Both the position numbers and the translations under genes were made by a program. From Pelatocladus maniniholoensis HA4357-MV3 (GTDB lineage: Bacteria; Cyanobacteriota; Cyanobacteriia; Cyanobacteriales; Nostocaceae), in contig JAHHHW010000070.1 of assembly GCA_019359115.1 (NCBI GenBank), forward strand, positions 20,911 through 84,910: a DNA stretch of 64,000 nt, read 5' to 3'. Every line of letters begins with the position of its first letter. The stretch's first letter is position 1. This document shows, one piece after another, positions 43,111-49,768 of this stretch. The notes beneath the pieces were generated by a model. That model saw nothing but the letters and a program-made list of their open reading frames with translations, made no database searches and was not told the origin of the DNA.

Positions 43111-43731
43111 ATGACTTACCAAGCTCAAACCCCTACCCCATCTGACATCTGGGCAGTTAATAGTGATTTGCCAAGCTTACGTGACAAGTTGCTAGATTTA
43201 TTTTGCCAACTCGCATATCAAGAAGGCGATTTTGTTCTCTCTTCTGGACAACGTAGTTCTTATTACATCAACGGGAAACAAGTTACACTCCATCCCCAAG
43301 GTGCTTTAGCAATTGGTCGTATTCTCTTATCGCTTCTACCACAAGATACTCAGGCGGTAGCTGGATTGACATTGGGTGCAGATCCGATTGTGAGTGCTGT
43401 GAGTGTAGTTTCTGCCTATGAGCATCGTCCCATACCAGCGCTGATTATTCGTAAAGAAGCCAAAGGACACGGAACAAAGGCGTATATAGAAGGGCCAAAT
43501 TTGCCAACAGGTGCAAATGTGGTGGTTTTAGAAGATGTTGTTACTACTGGACAATCTGCCATGAAAGCAGTTGAACGTCTTAGAGCAGCAGATTATACTG
43601 TTAATCAAGTAATTTCCCTGGTAGATCGTCAGCAGGGTGGAGCAGAGTTTTATCAATCAGTAGGGTTAAATTTTCAAGCAGTATTCACAATAGAGGATAT
43701 TCAGGAAAGATATCGGAATTTGAGGAATTAG
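43111..43731 (+). CDS. pyrE: Orotate phosphoribosyltransferase
   Basis: This 206-residue enzyme of de novo UMP synthesis transfers orotate to PRPP. The PRPP-binding motif is VVVLEDVVTTGQSAMKAV (about residues 132-149). The orotate side has FVLSSGQRSSYYINGKQV, and the flexible catalytic loop is RKEAKGHGTKAYIEG. All are canonical. An N-terminal ~20-residue extension (TYQAQTPTPSDIWAVNSD) precedes the core domain. It is monocistronic between the exported hypothetical (divergent) and the deacetylase gene (convergent). Confidence 0.96.
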   Translation: MTYQAQTPTPSDIWAVNSDLPSLRDKLLDLFCQLAYQEGDFVLSSGQRSSYYINGKQVTLHPQGALAIGRILLSLLPQDTQAVAGLTLGADPIVSAVSVVSAYEHRPIPALIIRKEAKGHGTKAYIEGPNLPTGANVVVLEDVVTTGQSAMKAVERLRAADYTVNQVISLVDRQQGGAEFYQSVGLNFQAVFTIEDIQERYRNLRN

Positions 43732-43799
43732 TTATTTGTCATTAGTAAGGGTTTGAATAATTTTTACTTAGGCGATCGCACCCAGCATTATTAATCAAA

Positions 43800-44735
43800 T
43801 TAAACTTTAAAATAGGAAGTCTCTAAACATTGACTAATAGTGGCTACGACAGATTGGGAGAGTGCAGGCAAATCGTAGCCACCTTCTAACCCAAATAAAA
43901 TTCGACGGGTGATCCTTAAACAATAGTTGGTAAATACACCGTAATCTTGGGGTTGGAGATTAATCATTGCTAGTGGATCAGCTGCATTAGCATCATAACC
44001 AGCACTAACTATTAATAAATCTGGTTGAAAGTCTGACAGAAAGGGTACAACCTTTTTTTCAAAAATAGGTTGGTATACTCCAATATCATTACCAGGTGGT
44101 ATCGGTAAATTCAGGACATTGCGATGAAAACCTTTTTCTGTTGCTTTACCAGTTCCTGGATAACAAGGGTATTGATGGAGTGAACAATAGGCTATTTGAG
44201 GGTTAGTTTCCACAATTGCTTGCGTGCCATTACCATGATGCACATCCCAGTCTAAAATGGCAACGCGGTTAATATCTGGTTGTTTCAGGGCATAAAAAGC
44301 AGCGATCGCAGCATTAGCAAATAAACAAAACCCCATACCATATTCTCTTTCAGCATGGTGTCCTGGTGGACGTGCTAACACAAAAGCGGGTTCGCCAGTT
44401 TCTCGGACGATATCTACTCCATCCAGCCAAGCACTCACTGCTAGTAATGCTACATCATAACTACGGGGAGACACTGCTGTATCTGTATCCAAGTAACCAC
44501 CACCATTAGAGGCTATTTCTTGGACTGTTTTAATATAGCTTTGGCTGTGTGCCTCCTCAATTAGCGAGATTAAAGGACGATCTACCACTGCTGTAGGCGA
44601 TCGCCATTCAATTTGTGAAGCAAACGTTGCAACTTTTAAAGCGCTAGTAATGGCACTTAAGCGTTCTGGTTTTTCAGGATGGAGATATCCGGTTTTGTGA
44701 TCTAGAAATTCGTCCGAATAGATAACTGGCAACAT
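43800..44735 (-). CDS. Histone deacetylase-family amidohydrolase
   Basis: This 311-residue class II HDAC-like protein is probably an acetylpolyamine or protein-lysine deacetylase. The Zn and charge-relay motifs are RPPGHHAEREYGMGFCLFANAAIAA with the paired histidines, ILDWDVHHGNGTQ (Asp-His zinc ligands) and LIVSAGYDANAADPL (third Asp). LEGGYD is at the C-terminus. The set is complete, so an active enzyme is expected; the natural substrate is unknown. The small acidic gene at 44784 lies just upstream on the same strand (48-base gap). Confidence 0.93.
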   Translation of the reverse strand: MLPVIYSDEFLDHKTGYLHPEKPERLSAITSALKVATFASQIEWRSPTAVVDRPLISLIEEAHSQSYIKTVQEIASNGGGYLDTDTAVSPRSYDVALLAVSAWLDGVDIVRETGEPAFVLARPPGHHAEREYGMGFCLFANAAIAAFYALKQPDINRVAILDWDVHHGNGTQAIVETNPQIAYCSLHQYPCYPGTGKATEKGFHRNVLNLPIPPGNDIGVYQPIFEKKVVPFLSDFQPDLLIVSAGYDANAADPLAMINLQPQDYGVFTNYCLRITRRILFGLEGGYDLPALSQSVVATISQCLETSYFKV

Positions 44736-44783
44736 AGTCCAAGCAAAATTGGCATATGGATACTGATTGCAATTGTATCTTTA

Positions 44784-45029
44784 CTAGTCTTTTGTGAAAC
44801 CAACGATTTCATCGGTTGGTTCATCAAGCATTTCTGGTACCACTGCTTGGTTATTCTTGAGTTCATCCGGCGGTAACTCCCGCAAAACATCATCCATTTT
44901 TGGGGGATGTTTGATTTTGTCAAGCACCTCTGGACTGAGTTGTGTTTCATCTCCTGCGGGACTAGATTGTTCGGCTTGTTCAGGAACGGTTTCCTTACTC
45001 ATGGGAGTAATTTTCTTTTTATCCACCAT
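44784..45029 (-). CDS. Small acidic hypothetical protein
   Basis: This 81-residue protein is rich in Glu, Asp, Pro and Lys, with no hydrophobic segment and probably disordered. Segments include LSPEVLDKIKHPPKMDDVLRELPPDELKNN and a C-terminal EIVGFTKD. I do not recognise the family. It stands 48 bases upstream of the deacetylase gene on the same strand and may be co-transcribed with it. The reading frame is supported by typical codon use and an ATG followed by charged residues. Function cannot be stated. Confidence 0.6.
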   Translation of the reverse strand: MVDKKKITPMSKETVPEQAEQSSPAGDETQLSPEVLDKIKHPPKMDDVLRELPPDELKNNQAVVPEMLDEPTDEIVGFTKD

Positions 45030-45206
45030 TAATCTTTAAACTAAAACTTCACATCCCAAGCATCTTAGTCTGTGCTGAGAGGAGATACACACTATCTTGA
45101 GTATTAACTTAACTTAACCAATTAAGCTAGGTTTAATCTTGACATTTGTCTTATTTTTACAGGTGTGCAAGATAAATTAAAATTTCTTTAATCAAGTAGA
45201 TGACAA

Positions 45207-46556
45207 TTGACACAAAAAGCGTCAACATCTCCTATCTCGTTTTTCACTACGGTAACTAGTACAGTGCAACCAAAGCAGCGTCAAAGATTAGATCAAACTC
45301 AACGTTGGGCATTTTCGCAATTATTCGGACTCACAAGGCGTAATCCTTTCATGATTTCCCGTTGGGTTTTGCGTTGGGTACTGGTAGGAATTGTTGGTGG
45401 CTTATTTGCTGCTTTATATTGGAATATACTAGAAATCTCAACTAACACGCTACAAAAATTACCTGGTTGGGGTGTGTTGCTGTTAATGCCATTAGCGGGA
45501 TTAATTGTCGGTTTAGTAATTCATTTTCTTGGTAATCCTGGAGAAATTGGCGTTATTATAGATAACATTCATTTCCGCAGTGGACGTTTGGATATTAGCA
45601 AAAATCCTGCCATGATTCTTGCTTCTTTAGTTGGGATTTCGGCAGGTGGTAGCGCTGGACCAGAAGCACCACTAGTACAGGTAACAGGTTCGTTTGGGAC
45701 TTGGATTAGCGATCGCCTTCAACTTCAAGGTGAAGATGTCCGCAATATGAGTCTAGCGGGGATGGCAGCAGGTTTTACTGCCTTATTTGGCGCACCTCTT
45801 GGCGGTGCGGTGTTTGCTTTAGAGATCTTGCATCATCAGTATGTAGTGGAGTACTACCAAGCACTGATGCCAGCTATTGTTTCTAGTTGTGCTAGTTACT
45901 TAGTGTTTGCGTTAATTACGCATTTAGGAATCGCACCGATTTGGTATTTACCCCAGTATAGTTTAGAAAGCATTAATGATGTTTTGTTTGCTATCCTCTT
46001 CGGGATGATTGGGGCCTTAGCAGGATGGATATTTATAGGCATTTTTCACGGATGCGATCGCTTATTTGCCCGTATTCCTGGCCCAGTTTATCTTCGCACA
46101 ACTTTAGCAGGACTGGCTTTAGGAATCTTAGCATTCTCATTACCGCTAACTCGTTATTTTGGACATGATCAGTTAGCATTCATCGCTAATACTAGCTTTT
46201 CTGGCGTTTTGCTGTTGAGTTTAGCCTTGGGTAAAATGGCTGCCATTGGTGTTACCGTAACAGGTGGATGGCCTGGTGGATTTATAATTCCTCTATTTTT
46301 TATTGGCGCTTGTCTTGGTAAAGCAATAGCGGTTTTTGTTCCTGGAATTAACCCTTCTCTATCTATGATTTGTGTAATGGCAGCTATTAACGCCGCAGTC
46401 ACACGTACACCAATCAGCACAACTTTACTGCTGTCAAAACTGACTAATTTCGCTCCCTTAACACCAATTCTTTTTGCAAGTTTAATTGGATTCTTTTTTG
46501 CTCCGAAAATTCCTTTAATTGCATCTCAAATTAAGTCTAAGCAGGATGGCTCGTAA
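45207..46556 (+). CDS. ClC-type chloride channel or transporter
   Basis: This 449-residue ClC-family protein has about ten membrane segments. The selectivity and gating region is SAGGSAGPEAPLVQVTGSFGTW (the Glu in GPEAP being the gating candidate). Other motifs are GMAAGFTALFGAPLGGAVFALE and GWPGGFIIPLFFIGACLG. No C-terminal CBS pair is present. Start: TTG at 45207, because the nearby ATG at 45200 is out of frame. If the true start is internal, the first ~48 residues would be lost. It is preceded by a 177-base gap and convergent with the kinase-like gene. Confidence 0.85.
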   Translation: MTQKASTSPISFFTTVTSTVQPKQRQRLDQTQRWAFSQLFGLTRRNPFMISRWVLRWVLVGIVGGLFAALYWNILEISTNTLQKLPGWGVLLLMPLAGLIVGLVIHFLGNPGEIGVIIDNIHFRSGRLDISKNPAMILASLVGISAGGSAGPEAPLVQVTGSFGTWISDRLQLQGEDVRNMSLAGMAAGFTALFGAPLGGAVFALEILHHQYVVEYYQALMPAIVSSCASYLVFALITHLGIAPIWYLPQYSLESINDVLFAILFGMIGALAGWIFIGIFHGCDRLFARIPGPVYLRTTLAGLALGILAFSLPLTRYFGHDQLAFIANTSFSGVLLLSLALGKMAAIGVTVTGGWPGGFIIPLFFIGACLGKAIAVFVPGINPSLSMICVMAAINAAVTRTPISTTLLLSKLTNFAPLTPILFASLIGFFFAPKIPLIASQIKSKQDGS

Positions 46557-46628
46557 ACTTTCCCTCTCAATCAAAACCGCGACTGTTAAGAGGTTGTTGG
46601 GACGCACCACAGCAGCAAATGATGACAA

Positions 46629-47774
46629 CTATCCGCCTTGGGATTCAGCACCAGGAAGAAACCCTGTCTCTTTAAGCAGTAGCTGTAGTTTTAAATGAGG
46701 AAGTTTCGTGTCTTTTTTGTTATTTCTCCATATATCAAAATAGAAGTTTCGCATCAGCGCAATGATGCTGCGGTACTTCACTATGCTGGCAACATAGAAT
46801 TCATCTAGCTTCATGATTCCATCAGCATGTATCTGCTCGATGTTGTCGAGTAATAGAGACCCCAGTTCATAATGTTGTAAACCTTCTTTTATGCCATATT
46901 TTTCCATTATTGTGCGTTTATCGTTCTCCGAACATGAGTCATACGATGCTCGAATAAAGTGGCTAAGATTCCGCAGGATTTCTCCGTAGTCGTAAAATGT
47001 GTTCTCCTTAAAGAAAGATTCTTCATCCTTCGTCAACGTAAAACTCTTGTCAAGTGCCAAACCAAAATCGGTTAAATAGATCTGCTCGCCATCGGTGAGG
47101 ACGTTGCGAAAATGTGCGTCGAAGTGGATGATTTCCTTCGTCCTCAAAAAGGCAATTGTCCTACGCAAGTCATCCAGAGGTTTCTGGAGTTTGTTAGGGT
47201 TTTCCCGCAGCCATGTTTCCAGAACATGTGGTATGTACTCCAGGAACAGAGCTAACTCATGGTTGGCGTTCGCTCTGTCTAACATATAATTGCCGACGTT
47301 CGCACTATTTCCCCAGTATTCCACAAAGCCTTTTAGACACTTCCTATCCACGTCCACACGCTGCCCAGAGAACGGAATAATCCGATAATGGTACATCAGT
47401 GGGAAGGTGGCGATCGCTCCCTCTAATACCCAGTTGGTGGTTTTGATATGTGTCACGAGTTCACGGAAGACCCCTAAACCAGCGACCCCTAAACCAGCAG
47501 AACCGAGTCCGTAATTAAAGTAAGTCGGCAGATCATAGAGATTTTTGGTAGAGAACAAGTTGTCATATTCGATGTTTGTCACTGGAATGCGTTTCACGAA
47601 GACTTTGGATTCTCCAAGAACTATAGTTTGAGTTAGTCCCCAACCCAAACTTGACTGATTATCGTCAAACAGAGAACGCAGTTGTGCATTATCTAATTGA
47701 GCAATCTGTGAACTGAGGTTGAAGTATTTTTTCCTTCTAAGTTCTGAAGAGCTGAAACTAACTTCCACTATCAT
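46629..47774 (-). CDS. Protein kinase-like protein of unknown role
   Basis: This 381-residue protein has kinase landmarks: VFVKRIPV (Lys candidate at about residue 59), the catalytic loop IIHFDAHFRNVLTDG (Asp and Asn retained; HFD instead of HRD, so a non-RD type) and the metal motif LTDFGLALD. The N-terminal lobe is divergent and lacks a clear glycine loop; a short AGLGVAGLGV duplication lies in the centre. It could phosphorylate a protein or a small molecule. It is next to HicAB and VapBC-type modules and HIP1-bounded repeats, so it looks like accessory DNA. The 3' end overlaps a short + strand frame (46546-46698). Confidence 0.75.
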   Translation of the reverse strand: MIVEVSFSSSELRRKKYFNLSSQIAQLDNAQLRSLFDDNQSSLGWGLTQTIVLGESKVFVKRIPVTNIEYDNLFSTKNLYDLPTYFNYGLGSAGLGVAGLGVFRELVTHIKTTNWVLEGAIATFPLMYHYRIIPFSGQRVDVDRKCLKGFVEYWGNSANVGNYMLDRANANHELALFLEYIPHVLETWLRENPNKLQKPLDDLRRTIAFLRTKEIIHFDAHFRNVLTDGEQIYLTDFGLALDKSFTLTKDEESFFKENTFYDYGEILRNLSHFIRASYDSCSENDKRTIMEKYGIKEGLQHYELGSLLLDNIEQIHADGIMKLDEFYVASIVKYRSIIALMRNFYFDIWRNNKKDTKLPHLKLQLLLKETGFLPGAESQGG

Positions 47775-47805
47775 TCCTCTATCAGCTGTTTTAGTTCATT
47801 AATAT

Positions 47806-47857
47806 TGATCGCTTGCAGGTATTTTGCTAGTATCTGGACTTGATGATGAGCGATCGC
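47806..47857. repeat. HIP1-bounded 53-bp repeat, copy 1
   Basis: Reads TGATCGCTTGCAGGTATTTT... to GATGAGCGATCGC; the central core is TTTTGCTAGTATCTGGACTT. Left boundary degenerate (TGATCGC instead of GCGATCGC). It lies between the kinase-like gene and hicA. Confidence 0.8.
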
Positions 47858-47939
47858 ACATTGCTGCTATCTCTACAATCACGACTTTGTTGGCGAATTC
47901 AAAAAAATCCAATACTGTTGTTATGCTGCTATACACGCA

Positions 47940-48164
47940 CTATTTTGCAGCAACAAACTCATCTACCGTCAGTCCAGCACTACGGATAAGACTCCGCAAA
48001 GTTCCTTTTGCTACTTCGCGATGGTCAGGAACCGAAAGCGTTACTGGCTCATCATCCTTAACCATAATAATGTGACTGCCAGTCTGACGGACAACATCCC
48101 AACCAAACGATTCAAAGATACGCACAACCTCACGCCCACTTAAAACTGGAAGAGCAGATCCCAT
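47940..48164 (-). CDS. hicA: HicA-type mRNA interferase toxin
   Basis: This 74-residue HicA (YcfA family) is a small dsRBD-fold RNase toxin. The segments LSGREVVRIFESFGWDVVRQTGSHIIMVKDD, with the catalytic His in GSHIIM, and VPDHREVAKGTLRSLIRSAGLTVDEF are diagnostic. It is encoded 2 bases after hicB, so the two are co-translated. Toxin activity should be held by the HicB upstream. The family acts by cleaving mRNA under stress and can stabilise genome regions. Confidence 0.93.
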   Translation of the reverse strand: MGSALPVLSGREVVRIFESFGWDVVRQTGSHIIMVKDDEPVTLSVPDHREVAKGTLRSLIRSAGLTVDEFVAAK

Positions 48165-48166
48165 GA

Positions 48167-48373
48167 CTACGCTATAACCTCAACTTGGCGAGTCTCTACA
48201 GTTAGCGGTATACCACGTTCTGCACGAACTTGAAGACAAGCAGCGATCGCATCCTTAATATTCTCAATGGCTTCCTCTTTACTATGTCCTTGGCTAACAC
48301 AACCAGGAATACTGGGACACTCTACAATCCAAATTCCGTCCTCATCCCGGTCAAGTGTCACATTAAACTTCAT
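48167..48373 (-). CDS. hicB: HicB-type antitoxin
   Basis: This 68-residue antitoxin has the HicB RNase H-like fold: MKFNVTLDRDEDGIWIVECPSIPGCVSQGHSKEEAIENIKDAI. It lacks a C-terminal DNA-binding extension visible by eye, so autoregulation may need the complex. The ATG at 48373 has AGGAG six bases upstream, better than the TTG at 48376. hicA follows by 2 bases. A fragment of a different HicB-type gene lies 200 bases further (48570-48674). Confidence 0.92.
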   Translation of the reverse strand: MKFNVTLDRDEDGIWIVECPSIPGCVSQGHSKEEAIENIKDAIAACLQVRAERGIPLTVETRQVEVIA

Positions 48374-48484
48374 CAATTGCTCCTAGCGTTTGTTCGTTTT
48401 AACTCTAGCTACTTCTAATCATAAATATATTCTGATAAAGGTAGCGATCAGATCTTGCTGACTACTGCTTAGGTTTTCAACCGA

Positions 48485-48537
48485 GCGATCGCTTGCAGGT
48501 ATTTTGCTAGTATCTGAATTTGTTTATGAGCGATCGC
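48485..48537. repeat. HIP1-bounded 53-bp repeat, copy 2
   Basis: Bounded by GCGATCGC at both ends, core TTTTGCTAGTATCTGAATTT, between hicB and the HicB-type remnant. Same orientation as the other copies. Confidence 0.85.
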
Positions 48538-48569
48538 GCATTGTATGATACTACACCTCAGAACAATAA

Positions 48570-48674
48570 TCAGGCAATTTGAAGCGTACTTGGGTTAGGA
48601 ATAAATTCACCTTCTGTTTGCCAAGCTTCTAAGTACATTTCAATTACTTCCTCACCGTTATGTATTGCTTCTAG
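48570..48674 (-). pseudogene. HicB-type (UPF0150) antitoxin, C-terminal remnant
   Basis: In one frame of the minus strand, 34 codons read LEAIHNGEEVIEMYLEAW..., then PNPSTLQIA and stop. This is the C-terminal end of the HicB_lk_antitox type proteins. An in-frame TAG lies just upstream and the N-terminal part is missing. It is distinct from the intact HicB above. Copy 3 of the 53-bp repeat lies about 45 bases from the broken end. Confidence 0.7.
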
Positions 48675-48718
48675 CTAGGTTTTTCAATCATATTTTGGCG
48701 ATCGCTATTCTATCAAAA

Positions 48719-48771
48719 GCGACCGCTTATAGGTATTTTGCTAGTATTTGAAGTTGTTTATGAGCGATCGC
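48719..48771. repeat. HIP1-bounded 53-bp repeat, copy 3
   Basis: The left boundary is GCGACCGC (one change), the right GCGATCGC; core TTTTGCTAGTATTTGAAGTT. Placed between the antitoxin remnant and the PIN toxin gene. Confidence 0.8.
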
Positions 48772-48795
48772 ACGCTATAATCTTGGCTTGGTTAA

Positions 48796-49212
48796 TTACT
48801 TTAGTAAACGGATAAAACCCGCTTGCTCAAAATGTTTATCAGTTGTCAAAGCTTCCTGAATTCCTAATTGTTGCATCACAACGAAAGATGTACAGTCAAC
48901 TAATGACCAAGCTTTGTCTAGTCTACTTTTGCATAATTCCCAACCCAGAGCATCAGTCACATCGTCAATGTGAATAATCTCAACATAAGCTACTGTTTTA
49001 ATAGCATCAACAATTTCAAAGATACGTAAACGAGACACCCGAAGTGGGCTATTCAATAATGCTACTAATTCAGAAATTACATAATTTGTTGTATAAATTC
49101 TTCTGTGTTGTTGAAAAGCTAAACGAAAATGCTGCTCTGCCTGTGGATAGTGAGGTTGAGTGTGAATAAAAAGACTTGCCCAACCCGACGTATCAACAAA
49201 CAAACTACTCAT
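48796..49212 (-). CDS. PIN-domain toxin (VapC-like)
   Basis: This 138-residue PIN-domain ribonuclease has the acidic residues of the active site: LFVDTSGW (first Asp), NYVISELVALL (Glu), AWSLVDCTSFVVM (Asp) and ALTTDKHFEQAGF (last Asp). The order and spacing are typical of VapC and related toxins that cleave tRNA or rRNA. Its ATG overlaps the stop of the antitoxin gene by 8 bases, so the two are translationally coupled. It is adjacent to the HicAB pair and the repeats. Confidence 0.92.
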   Translation of the reverse strand: MSSLFVDTSGWASLFIHTQPHYPQAEQHFRLAFQQHRRIYTTNYVISELVALLNSPLRVSRLRIFEIVDAIKTVAYVEIIHIDDVTDALGWELCKSRLDKAWSLVDCTSFVVMQQLGIQEALTTDKHFEQAGFIRLLK

Positions 49213-49480
49213 CCCCTCTTAGCTCCTGATAAAGAGCTTGTCCTATATAGTAGTCATGATTTTCTGCTAAATCCGAAACATCTACACTAACGGAGCCAAT
49301 TAGTCGTAGAAGCGGATCTGTTTGCACTTGCTGTGCTGAGTTCTCTGGAAATAGAGTCGTTAACTGCTGTGATAGTACTTGTAACACGACTTCTTCTGGA
49401 GATTTATTTAAACGTTCTGCTTGAGCAGTCAGTACTTGCTCTAAATCATCTGGAAGCGTAATCGTGAATGTTTTAGCCAT
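49205..49480 (-). CDS. Antitoxin of the PIN-domain module (ribbon-helix-helix type)
   Basis: This 91-residue protein begins MAKTFTITLPDDLEQVLTAQAERLNKSPEEVVLQVLSQQL, a ribbon-helix-helix DNA-binding start. An acidic C-terminal half (LAENHDYYIGQALYQELRGDE) probably wraps the toxin. The position directly upstream of and overlapping the PIN gene identifies it as the antitoxin. GGAGG-like sequence precedes the ATG. Autoregulation at its own promoter is expected for the family, but no operator was recognised. Confidence 0.85.
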   Translation of the reverse strand: MAKTFTITLPDDLEQVLTAQAERLNKSPEEVVLQVLSQQLTTLFPENSAQQVQTDPLLRLIGSVSVDVSDLAENHDYYIGQALYQELRGDE

Positions 49481-49582
49481 AGCTCCTCCTTTGGTCTGGA
49501 TTGCACCTATTCTAATTGATCACAATAGCTCTAAGCTTCCAGAGATGTATCCTGTTCACGAGGACTTGGGGATCTCAATTGA

Positions 49583-49635
49583 GCGATCGCTTACAGGCAG
49601 TTTGCTAGTATCTGGACTTTATGATGGGCGATCGC
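49583..49635. repeat. HIP1-bounded 53-bp repeat, copy 4
   Basis: Bounded by GCGATCGC at both ends, core TTTGCTAGTATCTGGACTTT with GGGCGATCGC at the right. Between the antitoxin gene and tex. Confidence 0.85.
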
Positions 49636-49768
49636 TTTCTGGTGTTGCAATCTCATACTGGTTTACGTGCAATGAAGGCGGTATGGGCTTTTGGCAGTTC
49701 GTATTGATCATAACTACGCATGATTTGAATCTGGAAACCTACTTGACGAAGTTTTCCAGCAATATCTT

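Noticed and set aside
47806..49635. Possible CRISPR array from the four repeats
   Set aside because: Spacing is irregular (about 680, 234 and 864 bases between starts), genes lie between copies and no cas genes are present.
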